A stretch of DNA of 64,000 nt from Timema cristinae (Eukaryota; Arthropoda; Insecta; Phasmatodea; Timematidae), in the NCBI GenBank assembly GCA_039000515.1, contig JBCFYV010000001.1:34567655-34631654 (forward strand). Direction: 5' to 3'. The position numbers were made by a program, and so were the translations under genes. Below are positions 26,201 to 38,200 of the stretch, piece after piece. The first letter of the stretch is position 1, and each line of letters begins with the position of its first letter. Below the pieces are notes generated by a model. That model was not told where the DNA came from. It did not search any database and worked only from the letters and a program-made list of their open reading frames with translations.

Positions 26201-29200
26201 CAGTTTTTCAAGAGTTTAATGTGTTCATTAAAATATTTACAAGATTGTTCGTGAGGTGAAGTTTTAGAAGTGAACATGTGCCGAAACAGTCAAGTCAAAG
26301 TTTTTCATAGAGGTGGGAGGGTAGGGTACTAGGCAGGTAATATTTCCCACACCCACCAAATATTTATTTAAAAAATAATGATTTTACTCATACTAATCTC
26401 TTTTGTCCGACAAAATAAATATTACGAATTAAGTTGTGCTTTTCAAGTAAACCTAAATAAGTAATTTTTGAATTCAAAATATTATGCTTTGTTTATGAGG
26501 TGAAAGATTCGACCATCAAATAAAGTAAAACACCGAATTCTCAAATCTTGAATACTTATCAGGATTTAGAGGATTTGAGGATTCGAAGATTCGAGTGGCC
26601 CATCTATAACTAGAACTTATGGTATTAAAATTAATATAGTTTATAAATCTAATATTGCAAACACAGTTTATATATTTCATCCTAAGCTGTAAATTAAGCT
26701 TTATTACAACATGTAATTCAATTATTTTATATTTGTGACTTGCGAATATTAAATTGTGATGAATATAACAGCACAAACAAAATTAAATATATATTTTAAT
26801 TTAAAATATTTTTATTGGCAAAGTTTCATAATTGTTGAATCTGGAATTTTACTTTCGAGTCAAAGTCATAGCTGACAAATATTTGAAGCAAAGTTTTTCG
26901 AAACTGCTCATATTCTTGGTGATACAAAATACAAATTTCACAATCCAGACCTTCATAAATCCAGCAACAGCAGCCGAACCACATTTGTCCCTGGACATCC
27001 CTGCCATGACGCCTCCAGCCTTGATGTCAGCACCACCAGTGTCATAAGTTACCCCTTTCCCTACCAGGAACAGGGTTTCAGTCACTGGGCCTGCAGGCTC
27101 GTAGGTAAGATAAATAATTCGGCCCCTATGACGTTCAATCACTGCAATATGGACCCTTCATTAAACATTTATGTTACACACATTTTTTATATTTAAAGAA
27201 AATGTTTCTAAGATTTAGAAAGTATTTATATTTTACACTTGATTTATTTCATCATCTACCATTTAGAGCCCGCGACCAGCTCAGTTTAGTGAAATGCCAG
27301 CCTATCTGTTCTTTCATTCTTTTCCTCTCACTCACACACTTTCTGTTAGCCACTCTTCCCATTTATTCCTTAGTTTTCCTGCACACTTTATCCCCATCAT
27401 TCTTCTTTGGATTCTTTCCTTCTCCATTCTTATTACAGACTGTACTTAAAATGCAACCATTTGTAAGTTGTTATTTAATGTATATTATAATAAAAGAAAG
27501 AAGTTGCATTAAAGAATGATTCATAGTTTTTTTTAAGCACTGCGTCATGTTATCTGTTTGGGTTATATGCTTATGTACTAATAACTAGGGATGAGAAAGG
27601 TTGAATTTAGAGGAAGTGTACCCAGAGAGAGTGGGAAACTATGGAGGAAAAACCACTCTCAGTGCACCCGTCCAAAATTTGAACCAAGATCTCCCCATCA
27701 TCGGCAGTCTAGTCTATTGCAAGAGTGATGGCTTAGACCATGTAGGGGTGGCTGTTAACTAAATTTAAAAAAAACAAAAGGAAACAATAAATTGATAAGA
27801 ATTTATAGAATAAAAAAAATAGAAATGATTAACATAAGAGTGTGTTCCAAATTCTATTACATTCTTCTTTTGCGTTTAATATGTAGATGTGCCTCAAGTG
27901 AAAAGAAGTTTTCCTTAGGAGTTATTTACAATTTACATCTAAATAATTTTATTAAAAGTGTTTATTGACAGTTCCCTTAGGTTGAAGAGTGAATAATATT
28001 TGAAAAGTTGGCGCTTACCTCTGGCCGCCCGGTCAACGGCAGAAAAGAGAGGGTACTCCTTGTCCAGTTTATTCTGGTCACTGATCACCTCTATTTTGAT
28101 AGGCGAGCCCGCAAAGATTTCCTTAACATATTCTTCAACTCTAGGTGGTGCCATTCTCTCAGGGTCTCCACCTCCGATATCCCGAGCAACATACCTGGCA
28201 TACAGTCACTCTAACATCAAGAAAATTCTAAATTCATTGATACCTAATGTTTTCATAAGTACTAACTAACATGAATAAGGTCCAAATTTTATGGAGAGGG
28301 GCTTTTAATAAATGCAAAAATGTCTTTTTGATGTTAAATTTGAAAACGTTTTACCATACTTTTAGTTTTTATAATGAAAGCTATCAAAAAGACAGTTAAA
28401 GAAAAATCTCTTACTATAAAATTGGAATGTATGTGTACACATGTTATGAACTGTGGCCATGTCAGTTTAGTAAAATTCCTCAATTTTACTCTCTATTCCC
28501 ACCATTCTTCTTTCTTTAATTGTGTCCGTTCTACTCCTCTAACTTGAACACTTTCTGATGTCTGCTTCTCCCATGTCTTTCTTGGTCTCCCTTGCAGCTA
28601 TTTTCCTACATACTTCACCTCCATTATTATCTTTGGCATTCTCTCCTTTTCCATCCTCATTACATACCCATACCCTCTCTGTCTTGCTTCATCTACTATC
28701 TCATTTACTCCCTGTACGCCTGTTCTTTCCTGAATAACTTCATTCTTAATCATGTTTCTCCTCGTGACAGATAACACGTTCCTCGCAAACTTCATTACCA
28801 TGGCCTTTGGAGGAAAACATAATGTGGCTCTAACAATAAAAATAAAAATGTAGTTCATATTTTACACTAATGTTGTTGGACAAATAAGTTGACCTACAAA
28901 TAGTGCCTGAAACCTCGACCTAAAATATATAAGGTAAACTCTCGAAAAAATGTACATGCGTAGAAATTGGGAAACAATCCTTGAAAGTCCGTCAGTAGAC
29001 CTGATTGAGATTCAAACCCTAATCTCTGTGTCATAGAAAGACCAGTCTATTTCAAAAGTGACACCACAGTAACAGCTAAATGGGTAAATACCAAATAATA
29101 GGTCATATCATCTAATTGTATTTAGTTTAAAAATTTAAATATGAGATAAAAAGTATTTGCTAGGGTTCATGAAGACGGAGTGTATATTATTAATAGATAT

Positions 29201-32200
29201 ATATAGAGTAAAATGCACATACCTGCCACTCTCAAGTATTTTAGCTAAATTGACAAATTCTTGAGTTTTAGTGAAGTCCTTGCTCCAAACACCAAGTTCT
29301 TTAACTTTAATGCTTTTAGACGGCACATCTTCACGAAATTGTATAGGCTAGCAACAAACAAACAATTTTCATGTGTAATTTATTGTTTTTAGAAAAAATA
29401 TAAACTTTTGCCTCTAGTAGAAAAAAAAAGTGAAATTGTTGGTTGCTAATGGTCAGAAAATTGGAGTGTTTTCGATTCGAGGTAGCTCCACCTGGGAACC
29501 TCTTACCTGTCAATTTTCAGAAAATCCTATATATTATTTCTGTGTCAACATCCCCATTTCTCAACTAATAAAAAGCCTACAGCGATAAATAAGGTATCAG
29601 TCGATATAATTTTTTACCAATTTATGACATAGTATACTCAGTTTACATTAAAACACATTGTTTGTTTGAAATTTAAGTTAAAACAAAAATAACATTGCAT
29701 TCTGACATCAAATATTGTATACAAAGAGGCATTAAAAATTGTAAATCCGTTCACATTAAAAAACTCACTTTGCTATTTTGTGTATACACTTTGTTGAGTA
29801 TATAATTTCAACAATCCAACCAAAGACTAAATATTTTTGGGGGTGATGGGGGAAGGGGGGGATGGGAGGTTGAATGTGTGAAAGTTTCGCAAGGGTTTAC
29901 TGGTATACAGTAATTGTTTAGATTTCCTCTAGCTACAAAATATACACACACATACAAATTTTTAAGAAATGAATAGATATTGGATGCAACAAAAACACAA
30001 GAATTCGGTTTTTAAATTCACTATTGAGAATTGAAATTATGAAAGGAATTCTTGAACAGAAATCCACAAAAAGTTGATACGCCAATGAAAGCTTACATAT
30101 TTGTATGTGTGTTTCCAAACATTGAGTGCCTATTGAAAACTAAGTGTGATACCAGTTACTAATTCAAAAGCAGAGAAATATTTTAGTTTGATGAATAGAA
30201 TTAAAGCCTACTTGAGATCAGCAATGGCTCGAGAAAGAGTAATGGTTTGGCCATGCTCAGTATAAATAGATATATTGGGAGTATTCCTGAAGAGGCTCTA
30301 AAAATATATGCCAAACAATATTCTTGAAAACTTGAATTAAAGTTTATGTAAACTTGTTCACTTTTCTCATTTAAGGAAATGGATATTAAGTTTGACAATA
30401 AAAATGTATAGACAAATAACACTTATTAGTTATACTAAGATAATTATTTATTTACTTATTCACAAATACTTTTACATCAACTAGCTATATACATATTTAA
30501 AAAAATCAATCTTCATATGGATATAGAAATTTTTTCAGGATGTGAGGTAACAATATAATTATTTGTATCATGGTGCCCCTTCCGTTATTTTTTTTTTTCT
30601 GGATCTGCCACAAAGTTCTTTCTTTGACTTCTTGGAACCCTCTAGCAATGGGTTAACTCATCACCCTTGAGAGGACTATAGTGAACTATAGCCTCTCAAT
30701 TCATTATAGAATTCGTTTATTTATAGGATATATTTAAAGGTCATAGAGGTGGGAAATCAGGTAACCATATTCTGTATATAACTGGTATTAAACGACAGCA
30801 GCTATCCTTGGGGTTTACATAAAGAAATACCCATCAAACTAAACTTGTTAGATATTAAAGGATAGTCTAACATACACAAATTAAAACTAAAATAGTCTCT
30901 ATGAAACTACTTTTAAAAACACACTCGAGCCTTTTGGTTTAGTAGTCACGTGAAAAAAAGCTATCGACACAACTGACATTCAAGTTTACTTTTATTTTAG
31001 CTGTCAAGAATTCACACATATCAAAAATGCAGTTGCTTTCAGACATATCAAATGAATGTTTATTGTCAATGACAGATAATCAAAATTTCAAGCCATTTTT
31101 CATATACTGACCACCTCTGTGGTCTAGTGGTCAGGGTTGGTGGCTACAGATCCAAAGATCCCAAATTAAATTCCTGGTGCTTCCAGATTTTCTGTGAGGC
31201 AGTGGGTCTGGAACGGGGTATGAGGAGCTACTTGAATGAAAAATTAGCAGCACCGGTATAGAAAACTGAGATTAGCAGCAAAAGAGTTTGTTGTGATGAC
31301 CAAATGAGACCCTCTATCACCGAAATTTTCACAATCTTAGTCAACAAGCGGCCACTCTATTGGCATGGCTCAATTGCGGGATTATGCCATTGTGCCAGGC
31401 TAGTAGGACTTAGCCCAAAACTCAACCTCCAACAAGGTAAATATTGTATCTACAATAACAGTGGACAAGGTTTTGACTTACCACGGGCAGACCGATGCGG
31501 TCATTGTTCGGTTTGATTGTTGTTGATGACTTACATTTAACTCAGTTTGGTAGCCACTCGGTAGGTATAGCCTGAATGCGGGCTGACACCTTGGAGTTAC
31601 TTTTAATACATTTTAAGTGAATGGTAATCATCATTATAGATAAATAAAAGAAGAGAGAATATGGGATTGGAAGGGGGGAAGGGAGGCTAAAAATTTCCTA
31701 AGTTAGCATACAGTTAAAGGGAAATAATAAATGTTCGAGAACCACTGTTATTTATGAACACATCTTCAAATATATCCCTTGACGTTCTTGGACAACAGTG
31801 GTTGAGGGTCCTCGCTTGGCCCTCAAGTCCCTGTTGAAACTTTTAGAGTACAGCACACCTATTAATTTTTTTTTCAGAATACACCACTGATGGGGGGCAT
31901 TTCCGTGATGTTAATGTTTAGTAAGTGCATTCATTCCTAATTGGGACTTATTTATCCCTAATGTATGGGATCTTGTTAGATGCCCTTAACCACAGCCTTG
32001 ACGTTCTCATAGTTGAGAGACAAGCTCATATGGGCTAGAAACAATATAAAGGTAGTCGCCTAGTAACCTGGCAGGTATATATTGGAGAAATAGAGTTATA
32101 TGAGTTTACACTAGAATTATTCTAGCTATGCACTTACGAGTTTATTACGAGCATCAAGCTTAATAACTTTAAAGTTATCCTATTGCTGTAGAGGGGGAGC

Positions 32201-35200
32201 CAGTTTAAAACCTTTGATCTATATTAGATGCCTGTATCTCCTGTTTGTAGGAATTCACTATTAAATGTTACAGTCTGATTAAGTTAATTATATGCTTTAT
32301 AATATCGCCTCATAGAGCTCCATTAATATTGTACGAGACTAAGTGAATCAGACAGCCTGTTGTTTGTGAGCTAGATAATTCTCAAATTGTTAGTATTAGT
32401 TAATAAAAGGCTATTTATGATGAGCCTAGTTAAATTACATTATAGCTTGCTTTCTCTACTACATGCTCAATGCTTTTGTATAATAGTGTATACACAGAGA
32501 ATTCACCACGACACCCATCAGTGGGTGACTTAATTTCTTTGTAACTTATAATATGTTCAGTAAAATATTGTTTGCCCTGTACTTCTTTCGATCATATTAA
32601 CCCCCCTTATTGGAGGGGTGTGTCACCATGAGATTATTATTTTCATACGCATAAGTATATTTTTATTTTTTAAAACCTGAATCATAATAGATAATACAAT
32701 AACTTAGATTTTTAAGGTTTTTAAAGTGTTCTTTATGGGGAGGACATATTTGATTAAATATAACACAACCAAAAATAGAGATTTAGACCCTTTTTCAACA
32801 AAAATATGAAACATCTTTGAGTTGAAGAAAAGGCCCACTGTAAATCAATTTTGTTTGGGATGTATGCTTATTTTAGTATTTATATAATAACTTACAATTT
32901 TTCTGGTCGTGCCCACATTGTAGCTTTTATAGAGTGATATATAAAATTAAGTTTATACTTTATTTATTAACTAGAGGAAGTACCCATGGTAACATCAGTT
33001 TCAAAAAGAAAAAAAATCTCTTCATTTTATTACTTCCAAACCAGTTTTTAATGAATTTAAAAAAGCTGATTAAAAAATTTTAAATTACAGTTTCAAGGTG
33101 CACATGTTTGTGCACAGGGGCAACTAAATTAAAAATTTCAGACCTCTGTGTGAGGTAGATATCCCATAATGCTCATTCCAGTCAGAAAAACTCTATTTTA
33201 TTAATATAAGAAGACGATATTAGAGAAAACAGACAGGTATTACTAACCACATATAAAGCCTCTAGTGCGCCAAGGAGTGTTACAACTTCACTTTGTTTAA
33301 ACCTTTCATGTGAAGTCAACACCAGAAGAGGTGATTTCACACCAGCTTTCAGAGCTCTAAAAAACATAAGAACAAAATTTTATATAAGTGATTTAGTGAT
33401 GTGCAAAATCCACTTTTTCAATACAAAGATAATGGAAATAAATATATGAAATAATACCTGCCTCGGTGGCGTTGTTAGCTAACATGCTAGTTTAATGTTG
33501 AGCTAGACTGCTGAGGACGGGAGATTGAGGTTCGAAACTTGCTCGGATGAACTAGGGGTGGTTTTCCCTAAATGGTTCTCCACTCTCCATCCACACAAAT
33601 GTGGGTTCACTTCCTCTGTATTCAACCTTACCATTTCCTAGCCCTTTAGCGTAATTAGTACTTAAGCATATAACATGACCAGGTAGTAAGACACGGTGCT
33701 AAATAAATAAAAAATATATGAAATAATCTTGAAGTTAAATAAAAATTTGAATGTTTTATGTTAACTGTTTTATGCTTGAAAGCATATTACTACTGTGAAT
33801 TTGTAGGCCAAAGGATGTTATTTGGTGCATTCATTTTTGACAATGTTGATTATTCTACCAAAGTGTTTATATTCTCTAATGGGTTCTTGAATATGAGAAT
33901 AAGATAATACCTTTTAATGCCCCTTCCTGCAGCCTCTGAAAAGCTACGCACATCATGGTATTCCTTGTTGATTTTTCCTGTAGGCGAGTAGACCAGCCTT
34001 CTAGCTGGCAAAGCAACTTCTACCACCGCTCCAATTTCCTTAGCCTCGTCATCAATCTAAAAAAATAAATAAATTAAAACTAACTACTACCATTTATGTA
34101 TTTAATATATATTAATTAAATACATGTACATTTTTTTTAATAAGGTAGGCCTACAGATTAGTAACACTTTGCCAGGATTAACAGAGTCATCTCAATGTAT
34201 AATTTTTCAATCTTATTCCCTTACTGCCCCAAGTTGTGGTGAAACTTAATAATAGTTAAATTATGTCTTACCACTCGCTATTTACATATTGGGATGATTT
34301 TATAAATAGCTAGTTTTTATTCTTCTCAAAAAACATATTAAACTTTACAGGCAATAATTTCCATCTGAACAGTTTTCTGTGCACTTTAATTATTATTGTA
34401 TCTAGTAAAACACCTCCCATTTATTTAATAATTCTGAATACAACCTATCCCTACTTTGACATTTTTGAATCAATCAAATACATGTCTGATCAATTAGACG
34501 ATTCCTGAGCAAATCTTTGAGGGCTTGATTGTGTAGCAGTCTCAAACCCAAAACTAGCTTTCTTTCTCTTCATCAACCAATGACGGACGTAAAGAATGCG
34601 CCTAAACAAGAGGGAGGATTTATTTCTAAACTGCAGGTGTTCCAAAAGCTGACTCATTTGCGCAAGTATGAATAAAATGAATAAAATATTGAGATAAGAG
34701 ATTAAAATATAATTTGTTACTGGTAAAAGATTGATTTTATAAAAAGCAAGGGGAGAAAACTACATCATTTCAGGTGCTTTACAACTTAGGTAGTGCAGGG
34801 TGTCCAGCCAAACTATATTTTAAAAGTCCCTGACTTTCCAGGTTTTCCAGTTACCATATTATAAACATTATTTTATTAAAATCACAACTTAGTGTAGTAT
34901 ATTTAGACACATATACACATTTTGAAATTCTAACACTTTAAAGGGGTTAAATGTTGTCAGCCTAAAACAATAGGCTAGTGGGTCATGTGATCTAAGTTAG
35001 ATTTCAATTAGATAATATTTATATTTTATACAATAAAAGATCACCTTACACAATCTAGTGAACTAATGACTAAACTTTGGCTAAAGACATGCAATAGATG
35101 GGTGGAAAGTTGAAATGATAATGTTGACTTGTAAAAATGAGATTAGTATGTACTCAACATGGATAACTATACTAAAATAAATTCGCAGTGCATATTAACT

Positions 35201-38200
35201 AAAAAAAATGTTATTTTAACAGTTAGTTATTGTAAATGAAAATAGCTTAGGTCTATTATTTTAGTGAATATGTGAAAATTCCAGAAATTTGATTAAATTC
35301 ATTGACTTTTCCCTCACCAAGTAAATTCCTGTTTTCAAGGTTGCTGGACACCCTGGGTACATATTCACCAGGGGTAAGCTAAGAATATCAGGGGTTATGT
35401 AATGTACCACCAAGTTTTAATAAAAACATATTTTTTGATACCTAATTTAGTAAATCTGATAAACAAAAATCTGTGATTTCAGGGACTTAAATAATTCTAT
35501 ATATAGCTCTATTTTAACTTTGTTTAGCAAACAGTCAAGCTTTATTAATATTGGAAATGACCAGGTATTTTCACAAACCTACCTACGAGGGACAGTCAAC
35601 ATGGGACCAACAGCTTTACTTCACCTCTGTAAGGAAGTTGGTGCTACAGATTGTTATCGCTCAGTAAGAATTCATCGACCATGGTTAGGTTTGAACCCAT
35701 AAACAGAGGATCCTGAGGTGAGCACTTATATTGTTAAATGTGTGTAGGCTATTTGAGTATTTTGATGCCAGCAGAGAGTTTCAACAATCTGCATAAATCC
35801 AAACTAATTATGACTAAAAATAACGTAACTAACAATTTTAAGAAATTGCTCCCATAATCTGGAGTTCAAGAAAAAATAGCTGTAGTGCTGCCAATAAGGA
35901 TTCTGGATACTTGAGCTATAGTTCATCTTACTAATAAATAACCCCGCCCTGCCATCAGGGCTTTGAAGTCAAGAGTCGTGGAGTCAAAAGCAATTTTGGG
36001 TGTAGTCGGAGTTGGTAAAAATGTACTGACCCCAGCTTCAAAATAATAAATTATTTTATACTTTTTTATTATTAAGAATTGAAATTTGTAATTTGGATTG
36101 ACAAATGTATTTAAATATAAATTCACAGTTTCAAATAAACTTCCCAGAAGTAATTTATATTAGAGCATTTTAATGTAGTCAATTTGTGTTTACTAATTAA
36201 TATTTATTAGCCATTTATGAAGAATTTAGGGTCGGACAGTAGAAAAATTACAGAGAAGTTTGACTCAAAGGCTTGGCATACCAATGCCACAGACCTGCCT
36301 GCCATTTATGAAGACATATTTATCTGAGTATAAGAAAGGTGCGTTTTTCTTACAACTATCAGTGCGTATCTTGGATAGCCTATTTATACTCTAAAAGAAA
36401 ATGTGCATTCCCCCCCCCCCTCCCCATTCATCCACTTTTGATAAAACCACATTCTCAACCTAAATATAAACATTTATCAGGTAGTAGGTTATAACTAATA
36501 GACTTAGACTCTGCAGTGAAAAAAAGATCTTTGCCAAGATTGTAGTCATATGATAGGGCCTAGAGGGCTGGTATATTCACCTAGTCCTGGATTATTATAT
36601 TTTGGAATTTATTAAATAGTTGGCCTCAGAACATGTAAATTTAATTATAGGTGGAGCTATTTTACAGTGAGCGTGCCAGAATTCTTTAAAGGAGCCAAAT
36701 ATTGTTTCTTAAAAGCTGCTTGCCTGTACTTACTTTAGCTAGGCCTTGTATGGCTTTTTTCAAGGGCTCTGGATGATCTACACTCTCAGGTGGAGAATGG
36801 GTCACGTACACAATCCCATCATAGCCAGAACTGTTCAAGTTCACCTCTGCTTTCACTTGGTAGGGTAAACTAGATAGAGTCGGATATAACATTGTCAGTA
36901 AAACATGTTAACATTTGCTATTTGAATGTACTTTTGAGCTTAAATAAGACAAGCCTTGCTAGTTAAGAGTTCTAAGACCTAGTTTAGGTTAAGAGATCCA
37001 TATTACTGATCCCCTTCCTAATCACTTTTGATTGGTGTATTAGGCTATGTCTAATTAAATAAGACCTTATTACTAGGCTACTGTTTTAAATTGAGATTTG
37101 GGTATCTAGAATTTTGGTAAGCTATTTATTAATTTTTATTCTTTTGAGAATACAATAAAAAGGACCTATTTAACTTAGACAATTAAGCCCTACAATTACA
37201 TTGACACTGTCCAATTTTGTTAGGAAGGGTCTTTTTGAAAATAAAAATATATATATTTTTGCAGCCAGTAAAAATAACATTTAACTATCCTATATTATTT
37301 GTGTTATTTTATAGGTATTGATGAACGCAATTGATAGAATGGAATGGAATCTAATGTTCAAGGTGATAACTACAGGAAACTAATTATTATATTATTATTA
37401 TTATTATTATATTATTATTATTATTATTATTAGCACTGCGTCTTACTACCCGTTCGGGTTATACGCACTTACGCTAATGTGTAATGGTAGGGTGATTGTG
37501 AGATGAAATGGAGGACCTACAGTTTAACGTGGAATCCGAACCACGGTGGAGGCCTGGCATTCCCCACATTCACAAGATGTCTTGTTAGAGGTGAAGGAAG
37601 TGTTTGGCAATCAGATAAATCTGTGCCGGGACCGAGGATTGAACCCTGGCCGCCAGCACAGAAGTATGACACCTTACCCCTAGACCGCCAGGTCACCCGG
37701 GAAACTAATTAAAACACTATATGAAAGACAGAGAGCAAAAATAGTAGCCTATGAATGGAAAAGAGAGGGAAACTCAAATTTAAAAAAAAGTTGTATGGCA
37801 AGGTTGTGTATTGTCTGTCACCAGATATATTAATGCATACACCCAATATGTCAAATATGCAGTAGATTAAGTCCATGAAAGAAAAGGTAAAATAAATAGA
37901 AAAAATAGACATGCTATTATTCGTGGATGACATAGCTGTTATAGGAAAATGGGAAGAACTTTAAAATTTCCTAGAAGAAATGGAGCAAGTGTTTACATCA
38001 CATAGAATGAGTATATATATTCAAAAGGCAAAACTAACAGTTTGCAGTAAAAGTGGTAACACACAAGCACAAATTAAATTGGGGGTAAGACTTTACAAAA
38101 TGCATCAGTAGATGAATTTGTATATTTAATAAGTAGAACTACAAAAGCTGGATGATGTACAAATGATATCAAATACAGAATGCAACAAGTCAAGAAGGCA

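Noticed and set aside
30212..30297. Candidate aminopeptidase exon between exons 4 and 5
   Set aside because: It leaves in phase 2 while exon 5 must be entered in phase 0. Skipping it gives a perfect in-frame join, so it is not part of the main CDS model.
37503..37712. Open frame in SINE A
   Set aside because: Lies wholly in a tRNA-derived SINE; stops absent by chance.
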